The notes under the pieces were generated by a model. The model did no database searches and had not been told where the DNA came from. It worked only from the letters and a program-made list of their open reading frames with translations. The position numbers were made by a program, and so were the translations under genes. A stretch of 64,000 nt of DNA from an uncultured Corynebacterium sp. (lineage in GTDB: Bacteria; Actinomycetota; Actinomycetes; Mycobacteriales; Mycobacteriaceae): NCBI RefSeq assembly GCF_946223165.1, contig NZ_CAMIBP010000013.1, positions 1 through 64,000 of the forward strand. Direction: 5' to 3'. This document shows positions 23,743 to 33,115 of this stretch, in pieces (the first letter of the stretch is position 1; each line of letters opens with the position of its first letter).

Positions 23743-24903
23743 GTGAATTTCTTTGTAGCGTGCAATCCAGAAGATGACATTGCTCAGCTGTATATGCTGA
23801 CCAATCGTCTCCACTGGGATGCCTGGCGTTCGGTCCTGCCGGGACTGGATGAGGATGGGGACCTGGCGTTCGCGCGCATCGCGCGGCGTTTCGGGGTGAC
23901 CTATTACCGCGCCCGGGGCGTGGTCTTTGCCTTTGAGAAGCTGTCGTTTCTGCCACGGCTGACGCGACTGCAGGAAAAGCAGTGGATGTTAGACATGGAC
24001 CGCATCGTTGCCATTGGGTATGAGCTCAAGGGCGTTGATGCCGATGTGTTGGCGGTCGTGGACCTTGCTTTAGAGGAGCTATTTTCTCCGCGGCAGATGA
24101 ATCAGGTGTTGCCCAGTGAGTCCGAGATTCGTCGCACCATCCGTGAGGTGCTGGCGCAGCATTATCTGCCTGAGGAGGGCGAGCCCGTGCAGCAGAGCTA
24201 CCGCATGAAGCGCAACGGCGCCACCGCGGACTTCGCCGTCACTTTGGAGGCTTCGGCCGCGGAAGCGCTGGATCGCCTCGTCCGCAAGAGGGCCCAGCAG
24301 GATTCCTTGTCTTTCGCGGAAGCATTTGCCGCTGTGTTCTTGGAACAGACTCAGGCGACCGTGGTGATCAACACCTTCCAGCCCGAGGGCAGTAGCCTCG
24401 CGTTTTTGCCGGGCGCCGGGTTCCTCGATCCGCGCTTGTTCACGGTGAACTCCACGGAGCGTCCCGTGTCACCGACAGGCAAGGAGGGTTATCAATCGCA
24501 TCCCGCGCTCCGTGCCTTTGCCGAGGGCCGTGACGGGACCTGCCGCATGGCGGGGTGCGACAAACCCGCATGGCGTTCGCAGCTGGATCATCGCATCGAA
24601 TATGAGCGAGGCGGAGGCACCCACTCAGACAACCTGGTGGATCTCTGCCAAGAGCACCACAACTGGAAGACGGATCGTCGCGTGTTCTACCTCATGGATC
24701 CGGCGAACGGGGACGTTTACTGGCTCTTCGGTGACGGAACCTGGGCGGTTGACGTCGCCGCGGGTCCCATCGGGACAACGGAAACCAACTGGCGGCTGTC
24801 CGTCGCCCAACACATGGATCTGATGAACGGCGGTAAGCGCATGCGCATTCCGGAGGCAGATTCCTTCGAGGACGCAGAGGAGGTTACTGCACAGCCGGCT
24901 TGA
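23743..24903 (+). CDS. HNH endonuclease with DUF222-like N-terminal region
   Basis: 386 residues. The C-terminal HNH motif CRMAGCDKPAWRSQLDHRIEYERGG...NLVDLCQEHHNWK contains the Cys pairs and HNH residues. The N-terminal two thirds resembles the actinobacterial 13E12/DUF222 family, whose role is uncertain. The GTG start follows GGGAGG closely and a strong promoter ends 45 bp upstream, so a longer TTG-start version is excluded. Base composition upstream is AT-rich compared with neighbours. The 3' end overlaps the convergent mycolyltransferase by 20 bp. Confidence 0.85.
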   Translation: MNFFVACNPEDDIAQLYMLTNRLHWDAWRSVLPGLDEDGDLAFARIARRFGVTYYRARGVVFAFEKLSFLPRLTRLQEKQWMLDMDRIVAIGYELKGVDADVLAVVDLALEELFSPRQMNQVLPSESEIRRTIREVLAQHYLPEEGEPVQQSYRMKRNGATADFAVTLEASAAEALDRLVRKRAQQDSLSFAEAFAAVFLEQTQATVVINTFQPEGSSLAFLPGAGFLDPRLFTVNSTERPVSPTGKEGYQSHPALRAFAEGRDGTCRMAGCDKPAWRSQLDHRIEYERGGGTHSDNLVDLCQEHHNWKTDRRVFYLMDPANGDVYWLFGDGTWAVDVAAGPIGTTETNWRLSVAQHMDLMNGGKRMRIPEADSFEDAEEVTAQPA

Positions 24904-25963
24904 TTGCAGCCCACGCCGGCGACAGCTGCTTGCCAAAGGCGTACCAGTCGTGCGCGCCCGCGGACCCGTAGACGGTCGTGTGGGCGATCCCGGCGGCATC
25001 GAGTGCCGCAGAAAGGTTGCGCGTGCACTGCTGGGATCCTGCCTCGAGCAGGGAGCCGCCGATCTGATCGATAAGCGAGCGGCCCGTGTAATTATCTAGG
25101 CCTGCTTGGTCGATGGCTCCGTTGGCGGAGTAGAGGTACACGGCGGATCCGCGTAGACCTTCCGGGTGGGAGACGACGTCGTTCTCGCGCCATGCCGGTG
25201 AGCCGAACTCGCCCCACATGTTCGTCGTGGAGCCGCCCTTGTTGGTGACCGTGAGGTTGACGGTGCCGCGGCCCAGCTGGTCCATAGTGGAGTAGCAGCC
25301 CGAAATACCGGCCACTCCTGCATAGAATCCGGGGTGCTTATTGGCCAGCATGACTGCGCCGGAAGCGCCCATGGACAGGCCGATGATGGCGCGCTTGCCG
25401 TTGTGTGACACTGCGGCTTCGACGAGCGGCGGAAGCTCTTGTGTGAGGAACGTTTCCCACTTGTTGCGGCCGAGGACCGGATCGTCGGATTCCCAGTCCT
25501 GCCACATGGAGCCAGCGCCCTGGGCAGGGATGACGACCGTGGCGTTTTCTTCAGAGAAAACGGGGAAGAGGTAGCCCTTGGTGATCCAGTTGGAAGTTTC
25601 GGGGCTGTCGACGCCCTCGAGCAGGTACACCGTGGGGCCGCCCGAGCCGGGGATGACGTCAAGGCCGACGGTGCGACCCATGGCGGGGGAGGCAACGGTC
25701 CAGCGCTCGTAGCCCTCGCGGGGCTCGCGGCTGAGGAGGGCGGGAGTGGAGATGTCGTCGCCGAAGGCGAGGGGGTAGCCCTCGGGCAGGGACTTCCACA
25801 GACCGGTGAGTGCGCTGGCGGCGGGGCCCAGGACGTCGAGGAGTCCGAAGGTCGCGCCCACGGCGGCGACGGAAGACCCCTCGTTGTAGCTGGATTGCTG
25901 GTGGATGGTGGCCGGCGAGGACAGGGCAGTAGCGGCCACGAGAAGGGAGGCGAGAGCGCGCAT
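24884..25963 (-). CDS. Secreted corynomycolyltransferase-like esterase (Ag85 family)
   Basis: 359 residues. A signal-peptide-like N-terminus (MRALASLLVAATALSSPA) precedes an antigen-85-type alpha/beta hydrolase: LDVIPGSGGPTVYLLEGVD, IPAQGAGSMWQDW, the nucleophile GLSMGAS (Ser near 197), and a C-terminal HDWYAFGKQL histidine. Such enzymes move corynomycolates between trehalose and the cell wall outside the membrane. AAAGG precedes the ATG; an upstream ATG 21 bp earlier is less likely. Acceptor preference is unknown. Confidence 0.88.
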   Translation of the reverse strand: MRALASLLVAATALSSPATIHQQSSYNEGSSVAAVGATFGLLDVLGPAASALTGLWKSLPEGYPLAFGDDISTPALLSREPREGYERWTVASPAMGRTVGLDVIPGSGGPTVYLLEGVDSPETSNWITKGYLFPVFSEENATVVIPAQGAGSMWQDWESDDPVLGRNKWETFLTQELPPLVEAAVSHNGKRAIIGLSMGASGAVMLANKHPGFYAGVAGISGCYSTMDQLGRGTVNLTVTNKGGSTTNMWGEFGSPAWRENDVVSHPEGLRGSAVYLYSANGAIDQAGLDNYTGRSLIDQIGGSLLEAGSQQCTRNLSAALDAAGIAHTTVYGSAGAHDWYAFGKQLSPAWAAIKPAVQ

Positions 25964-26014
25964 GGAGACGAACCTTTCGGTCAAAGAGATCGATTCAAAC
26001 TACCATGGAGGGGC

Positions 26015-27217
26015 ATGGCCAACCTTCTTCAAACGCTGCGCGATGATGCGCAGGCGATGCTCCCCGAACTTCAACAGCTGCGCCGCGAGCTGCACGCCCA
26101 CCCGGAGATCGGCAATCAACTGCCATCGACACAGGCCAGGGTGCTTGCGGAGCTCGAGGGGCTGCCGCTGGAGATTTCGACGGGGCAGTCTGTGACATCG
26201 GTTATTGCCGTGCTGCGCGGCGCGAGTTCGGGGCGCAGCGTCCTGCTGCGCGCGGACATGGACGCGCTCGAGGTGGCGGAGCGCACGGGGGCGCCCTATG
26301 CGGCGACGAATGGGTACATGCACGCGTGCGGCCACGACCTGCACGTCGCGGGCCTCGTCGGCGCGGCGCGATTGTTGTGCGCTCATCGAGACGAGCTCGA
26401 GGGCGATGTTATCTTCATGTTCCAGCCGGGCGAGGAGGGGCCAGGCGGGGCGCGCCCGATGATCGAAGAGGGCGTGCTCGATATCGCTGGACCGCGCCCA
26501 GTGGCTGCCTATGGTATCCACGTGGGGCCGCAGGACTTCGGTACGTTTAACCACCGCCCGGGTCCGCTCATGGCGTCGAGCTCGAATCTGTACCTCACGG
26601 TGCATGGCAAGGGCGGGCATGGCTCGCGCCCGCACGATGCCGTGGACCCGGTCGCGGCGCTGGCGGAGATTCAGATGTCGCTGCAGGCGGCGGTGACGCG
26701 GCGCTTCGACGCCCTGAATCCGGTGGTCATTACCGTGACGAACCTGTGGGCGGGCGATGGCGCCATCAATGCGATCCCGGATAAGGCGGGCTTCGGTGCA
26801 ACGGTGCGCGTTCTTGACGATGCCGCCATTGACCAGGTTCGTCAAGTCATCACGGAGGTCTGTACCAACGTTGCATCGGCGCATCGGTGCTCGGTGGAGA
26901 TCGATTTCTCGGTGCTGTACCCGTCGACGAAGACGCACCCGCGTGAGGACGCGTTCGCCGCGCAGGTGTGGGCGGAGCAATTCGGGGAGGAACGCGTCGT
27001 GGACCTGCCAAGCCCGATGATGGCGAGCGAGGATTTCGGCGTCGTTCTGGAGCAGGTGCCGGGAACGTTTGTGTGGCTGGGGACGCACAATCCGAGCGTG
27101 CCGGCGTCGAAGCGCGAGTGGAACCACTCGCCGCAGGTCACCTTCGATGATTCGATTTTGGGCGACCAGGCTGCGGCGCTCGCGGGGCTGGCGCTGCGCC
27201 GCCTGCAGCAGGTTTAG
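26015..27217 (+). CDS. M20 family amidohydrolase (hippurate/IAA-amino acid hydrolase type)
   Basis: 400 residues. Metal-site motifs seen: LRADMDAL, HACGHDLHVAGLVGAARLL, and FQPGEEGPGGARPMIEEG. A dimerisation domain starts at LTVHGKGGHGSRPHDAVDP. It would cleave N-acyl amino acids in the cytosol. TACCAT (26001-26006) ends 8 nt before the ATG with no ribosome site at proper distance, so it may be leaderless. The stop codon overlaps the last codon of the convergent broken BCCT gene. Confidence 0.92.
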   Translation: MANLLQTLRDDAQAMLPELQQLRRELHAHPEIGNQLPSTQARVLAELEGLPLEISTGQSVTSVIAVLRGASSGRSVLLRADMDALEVAERTGAPYAATNGYMHACGHDLHVAGLVGAARLLCAHRDELEGDVIFMFQPGEEGPGGARPMIEEGVLDIAGPRPVAAYGIHVGPQDFGTFNHRPGPLMASSSNLYLTVHGKGGHGSRPHDAVDPVAALAEIQMSLQAAVTRRFDALNPVVITVTNLWAGDGAINAIPDKAGFGATVRVLDDAAIDQVRQVITEVCTNVASAHRCSVEIDFSVLYPSTKTHPREDAFAAQVWAEQFGEERVVDLPSPMMASEDFGVVLEQVPGTFVWLGTHNPSVPASKREWNHSPQVTFDDSILGDQAAALAGLALRRLQQV

Positions 27218-29055
27218 TTCTTGTAGCCGTCGGCCCATTCGCCGGTGTTGAAGTTGAAGTCGACGTTTTCGCCGTCTTCGTCGGTGCGCTGGTACTACTC
27301 GGTGTAGCGCCCAGCGGTGGAGTCGAAGTCGGAGCCGGCGCCGCGGCCGTCCTCGGCGTGCTCGATGGAGATTTCGAAATCGTCGCCGTGCTCTTCGATG
27401 CCGCGGACGACGGCGTTCTCGACGGCCGCGCGGGCGTAGGTGCGGCGAATGTACAGCGGGTCCGAGCGGAGATCCTTGATGAAGGCCACCATCATGACGA
27501 GCAGGACGACGCAAAACGGCAGCGCGGCCAGGATGGTGAGGTTTTGCAGGCCGGTGAGCACGTCCTCGCCGCCGACGAGCAGCATGACGATGGCGATGCC
27601 CATCATGCACAGTCCCCAGAAGATGACGATGAGCTTGTTGGGCGCGGGGTCGCCCTTGGTGGACATGGTGCCCATGATGACGGAGGCGGAGTCGGCGGAG
27701 GTGATGAAGAAGACCGCGAGTACGAACAGCAGGATAAACGGGGTGACTTGGTGCAGGGGCAGGTTGCCGAACATGTCGAAAAGGACCTGTTCGCCGGAGG
27801 CGGAGCCGTCGAAGCCAGCGAGGCCTTCGCGGTTAAAGCTGATGGATGTGCCGCCAAAGATGGTGAACGCGAGGATGAGGATGAGGGTGGGGGCGAAGAC
27901 CGTGACCACGGTGAATTCGCGGATCGTGCGGCCACGGGAGATGCGGGCGACGAACATGCCGACGAAAGGTGTCCAGGCGATCCACCAGGCCCAGTAGAAG
28001 GCTGTCCAATAGGACTGGAACTCGATGGTCTCGTCGCCCCAGGACAGACCCTTAGCCATCATGGGCAGGAGCTGGTCAAGGTAGGTGAGGATTCCCGAGG
28101 GGATGAGGTTGAGCAGGAAGAGGGTGGGGCCGGCGAGGAAGACGAAGGCGATGAGCGCGAGCGTGAACGTGATGTTGATGTTGGATAGGTAGCGCACGCC
28201 ACGGGAGACTCCGGAGACCGCGGAGATGATGAAGCCGCAGCCGAGGATGGCGATGATGATAATGAGCGCCGAGTTTGTGAGCGGGCCGGCGCCGCGGATG
28301 ATGGATACGCCTTGCCCGATCTGGATGGCGGACAGACCCAGCGTGGCGGCGGTGCCAAAGAGGGTGGCGACGAGCGCGAGGGCATCGATAAGTGTGCCCA
28401 GGGGCCGTCGGTGTCGCGGGAGCCGAACAGCGGCTTGAAGATGGAGGACACGAGCGGCACGCGGCCGCGGCGGTAGGACGAGTACGCGATGGCTCCGCCC
28501 ACGAGGGCGTAAGCGGCCCACGGGGACAGCCCCCAGTGGTAGTGCGCCTGCGCCATGGACTGATGCAGCGCCTCGACGGTGGAACCGGAGACGGTGTGGG
28601 GCGGGGGCGTGAGGTAGTGAGAGAGCGGCTCGGAGGGGACCGTAGAAGAAGATGCCCACGCCGATACCGGCGCCGAACATCATGGCGACCCAGCTGAACA
28701 TTCCGAATTCCGGTTCCTCGTCGTCCGTGCCGAGCTTGATGCGGCCCAGCCGTGAGCAGCCAACGTAGGCCATGGTGAACACGGCGGCCATCATGGTGAA
28801 GTTGAGCAGTCAGCCCGCGTTGGTAATAGCCCAGCCAAACGCAGCGGAGACTGAGGAGGGGGAGGCGATTCCCCAGGCGATGAACGCGACGATGATGACC
28901 GCAGTGGTGAAAAAGAGGACCTTGTCGAGTCCGAAGCGGTTGCGTTGGTCATCGACAGAGATGCCGGGAACGAGCCCGGGATGCAGGTCGTGGGGATAGG
29001 TGGAGTTCTTTGGAGAGCTCACGAAATCAGTCCTTAAGATTGGTGAGTTCCCCAT
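27214..29055 (-). pseudogene. Broken BCCT carrier, LcoP-like (carnitine/betaine uptake)
   Basis: Read as one gene this would be about 613 residues, the size of corynebacterial LcoP/EctP carriers. Four lesions interrupt it: an in-frame TGA at 28812-28810 where the family has Trp; one extra C in the CCCC run at 28638-28635; one missing G near 28399-28397 that restores the frame; and an in-frame TAG at 27297-27295, again at an expected Trp, before a tail YQRTDEDGENVDF...WADG. The pieces between are clearly BCCT (FGAGIGVGIFF, YWAWWIAWTPFVGMFVARISRGR, SADSASVIMGTMS). It is probably non-functional unless the lesions are sequencing errors. Confidence 0.85.
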
Positions 29056-29135
29056 TGTTCCCTATGACGCGGCAAATTACACGTTTGTGGGTTAGTATCG
29101 GAGTCACTGAAACCGGAGATAAGGCGGTAGAAGGC

Positions 29136-29243
29136 ATGCCTGAATTCGATGAGACCCTCGTGGCCGACATCTTCATGGAGTTTGAGCGAGTCGAGGAGCA
29201 CGTCCTCGACGTCTCAGTGTTGTTGGACGTTTACGCGTCCTGA
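29136..29243 (+). CDS. Possible small acidic protein
   Basis: A 35-residue ATG frame with an acidic, helix-forming sequence (ETLVADIFMEFERVEEHVLDVSVLLD). Third codon positions are about 79% G or C, matching real genes here. TAGTAT (29093-29098) could be a -10, leaving a leader of about 30 nt, but AAGG lies only 1 nt before the ATG, so the ribosome site is poor. It overlaps the 3' end of the FUSC gene on the other strand by 13 bp. No family recognised. Confidence 0.45.
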   Translation: MPEFDETLVADIFMEFERVEEHVLDVSVLLDVYAS

Positions 29244-30898
29244 GCCTTGGCTACTTCGCGCGTGAGCGCCTCGAGCTCGGCGCGGCTGGGGTGCTGGAAG
29301 GGGTGCGTCGAGCAGAAGTCCAATAGCGCATATCCGGAACGGTGGAGCACTTCGTGGCGGTTCCACAGCTCGGTCGCGGCGGCGGGGTAATCACTGGCCA
29401 GGCTCTGGATAGAGCGGCGCTCGGAGAGCAGCTCATAGTTGAGGTCGCGGCGCGCGGCCAGGCATTCCTCGGGGGTCTGCGTGAGCAGCGCTCCGAGCAG
29501 CGAGGACATGGCCTCGCAGCAGCGGACCTGGAGGCGGCGGTGGTTGCGGATCTCGGCGCCGGGGCGCCAGAGCCACAGCACGGCCAGAGAGAAGACGACG
29601 GAGAGCGCGATTTCGGCCATGCGGGAACCTACCACGGGGAGGACGGCGCCGGAGACGTTGCCCATGAGGAGCGCCAGCGGGGTGGAGAAAATGACGCAGA
29701 TGGCGTAGTTGCGCACAACGAAGACCTCGGCCGCGTACTGGCACAGCGCGAGCGCGATGAGCAGCGTCCACCCGTGGAGCCCGAACGCATGGAACGCAGC
29801 GAAGAGCGCGACGCCGAGCGCGGAGCCCACCATGCGCTGGAAGCCGCGGATGGTGCCGGGCAAACGATCCGGGCCCCACTGGAGGAGTAGGAGGACGGAT
29901 ACCGCGCCCCAATCGGGTCGGTTGAGGCCCAAGGCAATGCCGGCGACGGCGGTGAGGGCGGAGGCGATGAGTACCTTCTGGGCCGAGAGCGTGGGGTGGC
30001 TGTCCGCGGTGGCGGAGCGGTAGAGGCGGTACTGCTGGGTGGGGCGGGTATGCGGGATGACGGTGCGATCCGGATCGACGTCGGTAACGCTGTCGGAGAG
30101 CAGGTCGGAGTCCACGGACAGCGTTCGGTTGCGGTCCACCACGCGGTTTTGGGCAGCGAGGGTGCGTTCGACGAGGTCCGCTTGGTCCGCCCTGCGGACG
30201 ATGCCGCCGGAGACGATGGCGGCATCGGACAGCGTCTGCCAGGCGGCGAAGATGGCGGTTTGTGCCTGGTGGTGGCGGGCGAGGAGATCGGACTCGGCGG
30301 CGATGAAGGCGGCGGAGGCCTTCTCGCAGGCCGTGACCGCCCGCCGCTCAGGGCCGTGCGGATCGAGCACGTAAGGTGCGAGACCGATGATAAGGCTGGC
30401 CGCCACGCCGGCGGCGCACCACAGCGCGACCTGTCCGGCGGAGATGGAGGCGCGGGCGACCATGGTGGAACCGCCGCCCACCATGATGAGGAAGAAACAT
30501 CCGGGCGGCGGCAGGCGCAGGGCGTTTTGGACGAACACGGCGACGGTGCCGATGGCGATGACATAGGCGGCGGACAGCGCCAGCCACCAGTGACCGTGGT
30601 CGGGGGCGAGGACGAACTCGCCCACGAGGGCGCCGCACGTCGCCGCGGTTAAGAGCAGCAGGCCGGCGGTGAGGATGACGCGCCAGCGGGTGCGGTACGG
30701 GTGGCCCTCGCCGTAGATGACGGCGCACGCACCGGCCGAGACGAGCACGACGGCATGGTCATAGCCGAGCGACAGGGCGAGGGACCCCGGCAGGAGGATG
30801 GCAAGCGCCGCGCGCAGCGCGCCGGGCCAGCGCTGCACCGCGGAGTTATAGGCGGTAAAGAGCTGGAGCGCGCTAGGGCGTTGGGGGAGTGCAGTCAT
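29231..30898 (-). CDS. FUSC family membrane protein
   Basis: 555 residues with two blocks of hydrophobic helices (about 25-175 and 300-425) separated by a soluble segment and followed by a soluble C-terminus, the layout of fusaric-acid/aromatic-acid efflux proteins. LGLNRPDWGAVSVLLLLQWGPDR is a typical FUSC segment. Its ATG overlaps the TGA of the ABC ATPase gene, placing it last in the importer operon. It may export a compound related to the imported substrate; this is inference. Confidence 0.8.
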   Translation of the reverse strand: MTALPQRPSALQLFTAYNSAVQRWPGALRAALAILLPGSLALSLGYDHAVVLVSAGACAVIYGEGHPYRTRWRVILTAGLLLLTAATCGALVGEFVLAPDHGHWWLALSAAYVIAIGTVAVFVQNALRLPPPGCFFLIMVGGGSTMVARASISAGQVALWCAAGVAASLIIGLAPYVLDPHGPERRAVTACEKASAAFIAAESDLLARHHQAQTAIFAAWQTLSDAAIVSGGIVRRADQADLVERTLAAQNRVVDRNRTLSVDSDLLSDSVTDVDPDRTVIPHTRPTQQYRLYRSATADSHPTLSAQKVLIASALTAVAGIALGLNRPDWGAVSVLLLLQWGPDRLPGTIRGFQRMVGSALGVALFAAFHAFGLHGWTLLIALALCQYAAEVFVVRNYAICVIFSTPLALLMGNVSGAVLPVVGSRMAEIALSVVFSLAVLWLWRPGAEIRNHRRLQVRCCEAMSSLLGALLTQTPEECLAARRDLNYELLSERRSIQSLASDYPAAATELWNRHEVLHRSGYALLDFCSTHPFQHPSRAELEALTREVAKAQDA

Positions 30899-32316
30899 GA
30901 GAGTTCGGCGGCCGCGATGAGGCGGCGTGTGTAGTCAGTGGTCGGGTGCGCGAGGACGTCTTCGGTGGCGCCCGCATCGACGAGCTTGCCGTGGGACACG
31001 ACGGCGATGCTGGAGCACAGGTGGCGCATGACCGCGAGATCGTGGGTGACGAAGACGAGGGTGAGGCCGCGGGCCTCGACGAGCGAGTTGAGGAGCTCGA
31101 GGATGGTGGCGCGGACGGAGACGTCGAGCGCGGAGACTGCCTCGTCGGCGAGCAGGATATCGGGCTCGCCGATGAGGGCGCGCGCGATGGAGATGCGCTG
31201 GCGCTGGCCGCCGGAGAACTCGTGCGGGTAGCGGTCGAGGGCATCGGCGGGAATGCCGACCTCCTCGAGGGTGCGCGCGATGTCGGCGCGCGTGGCGCGC
31301 GGTGCGGGTTCGCGCACGGACTTCCAGATAGGCAGGCGCGGGTTGAGCGAGCCGGCGGGATCCTGGAAGACCATCTGGACGCGGCCGGCCACGTCGACGG
31401 TGCCCGAGGTAGGGGAGTCGAGGCCGGCGATGAGCTTGAGCAGGGTGGTCTTGCCGGATCCGGAGCCGCCGACGAGGCCGAGGCGCTCGCCGCGAGCGAC
31501 AGTGAGCGAGACGTCGGTGAGAGCGGCCGTGCCGGCAAAGGTCTTGGTCACGCCGTCGAGGGCGATGACGGGGTTGCCCTTCTCACCGGGGGCGGCCGGC
31601 GCCCCGGGCAGGGAGGCGGCGACCAGCCGACGGGTGTACTCGTGCTGCGGGGCGGAGAGGATCTGCTCCGTCGGGCCGTGCTCGACGAGCCGGCCCTTCT
31701 CTAAGACGAGGACCTCGGGGCACATGCGCGTGACAACGCGCAGGTCGTGGCTGATGAACAGTAGCGCGGTGCCGTGTTCTTCCGCGAGGCGTTCGATGAG
31801 GCTGAGCACGCCGTCCTGCGTCGTGGCATCGAGGGCGGTGGTGGGCTCGTCGCAGATGAGCAGTTCCGGCTCGCGGGCCATGGCCATGGCGATCATGACG
31901 CGCTGGCGCTGGCCGCCGGAGAGCTGGTGCGGGTAGCGGCGGGCGAGGGCCGGGTCGAGGTCGACATCGGCAAGGGCGTCGCGGGTGGCGCCGGCGTAGG
32001 CGAGTTGCTTCTCGATGGTCATGAGTGGGTCGAGGGCGCTCATAGGCTCCTGGAAGATCATGGCGACCTTCGTGCCGCGGAGCGGGCGCATCTGGCGGTC
32101 GCGGAGGCCGACGATCTCGGTGCCGTCGAGCTCGATGGAGCCGGACACGGTGAGGGAAGGGGCGAGCAGGCCCATGATGGCCAGCGCGGTGAGCGACTTG
32201 CCGGAGCCGGACTCGCCGATGAGGCCGACGCGCTGCCCGGGCTCGATGGTGAACGAGAGCGGGTGGACGAGCTCCGTGGAGCCCGCGGAGACGGTGAGAT
32301 CAGTGAGCTTAAGCAT
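30895..32316 (-). CDS. Peptide/solute ABC importer ATPase with two fused nucleotide-binding domains
   Basis: 473 residues made of two ATPase domains (DppD- and DppF-like) in one chain. Domain 1: GESGSGKS Walker A near 36, LSGGQRQR signature, LLICDEPTTALD Walker B. Domain 2: GGSGSGKTT, FSGGQRQR, LLADEAVSALDVS. One polypeptide thus supplies both motors for the DppB/DppC permeases. Its start overlaps dppC by 8 bp and its stop overlaps the FUSC start by 4 bp. Confidence 0.93.
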   Translation of the reverse strand: MLKLTDLTVSAGSTELVHPLSFTIEPGQRVGLIGESGSGKSLTALAIMGLLAPSLTVSGSIELDGTEIVGLRDRQMRPLRGTKVAMIFQEPMSALDPLMTIEKQLAYAGATRDALADVDLDPALARRYPHQLSGGQRQRVMIAMAMAREPELLICDEPTTALDATTQDGVLSLIERLAEEHGTALLFISHDLRVVTRMCPEVLVLEKGRLVEHGPTEQILSAPQHEYTRRLVAASLPGAPAAPGEKGNPVIALDGVTKTFAGTAALTDVSLTVARGERLGLVGGSGSGKTTLLKLIAGLDSPTSGTVDVAGRVQMVFQDPAGSLNPRLPIWKSVREPAPRATRADIARTLEEVGIPADALDRYPHEFSGGQRQRISIARALIGEPDILLADEAVSALDVSVRATILELLNSLVEARGLTLVFVTHDLAVMRHLCSSIAVVSHGKLVDAGATEDVLAHPTTDYTRRLIAAAELS

Positions 32317-33115
32317 GGTTCCTCATTCGCGGGTCGAGGAGGTCGCGCAGGCCGTCGCCGAGCAGGTTGAAACCGAGGACGGTGGCGGCGATGGCGCCGC
32401 CGGGCCACAGCGCCAGCAGCGGCTGGGTACCCAGCAGAGTCTGGGCGTCCTGGAGCATGCGGCCCCATGACGCGGTGGGCGCCGCGGTACCGAGGCCGAG
32501 GTAGGACAGGCCAGCCTCGGCGAGGATGGCGAGCGCGAAGTAGACGGACGCCTGGACGATGATGAGGCCGGCGATGTTGGGCAGGATGTGGCGCCAAGCG
32601 ATGGTTACATCGGAGACCTTGGACACGCGGGCAGAGGCGATGAAGCCCTGGTGGAGCACCTGGAGCGCGCCGGAGCGGGCGACGCGCGCGAAGGAGGGGA
32701 TGCCCGCGATGCCGATGGCGAGCATCGCCGTGAGTGTGGACGGCCCCCACACGGCGCCGGCGACGATGGCGAGCAGAAGCGCGGGGAACGCGAGGAGCAG
32801 ATCGGAGCCGGCGAGCACGAGCGGGCGGGCCCAGCGGTTCATGGCGGCGAGGATGCCGAGCGGCACGCCGATGACGGCGGCGATAAGCACGGCGACGACG
32901 CCGACGAGGACGGTGATCTGCGCGCCCGCGAGGATGCGCGAGAACTCGTCGCGGCCGAAGCGGTCCGTGCCCATGAAGTGATTCAGGGAAGGGCCCTGGA
33001 GGCGCTCGGCAGGCAGCGCCGCGACGGGGTCGTACGGCGTCCACACGAGGGAGACGAGCGCGGCGATGACGGTCAGCGCGACGAGGAACGCGCCTATCCA
33101 GCCAGTGCGGTTCAT
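32309..33115 (-). CDS. ABC importer permease, DppC type
   Basis: 268 residues with about six membrane segments. The coupling-helix loop EAGLSYLGLGTAAPTASWGRMLQDA, typical of DppC/OppC, is near residues 198-222, and an N-terminal soluble FMGTDRFGRDEFSRIL segment is characteristic. It forms the channel with the DppB-type partner. Start and stop overlap the neighbouring operon genes by 4 and 8 bp. Confidence 0.93.
   Translation of the reverse strand: MNRTGWIGAFLVALTVIAALVSLVWTPYDPVAALPAERLQGPSLNHFMGTDRFGRDEFSRILAGAQITVLVGVVAVLIAAVIGVPLGILAAMNRWARPLVLAGSDLLLAFPALLLAIVAGAVWGPSTLTAMLAIGIAGIPSFARVARSGALQVLHQGFIASARVSKVSDVTIAWRHILPNIAGLIIVQASVYFALAILAEAGLSYLGLGTAAPTASWGRMLQDAQTLLGTQPLLALWPGGAIAATVLGFNLLGDGLRDLLDPRMRNHA

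Noticed and set aside
28810..28812. TGA in the BCCT gene as a recoded selenocysteine or read-through codon
   Set aside because: The family has Trp here, no selenocysteine hairpin is evident, and three further lesions exist in the same gene.
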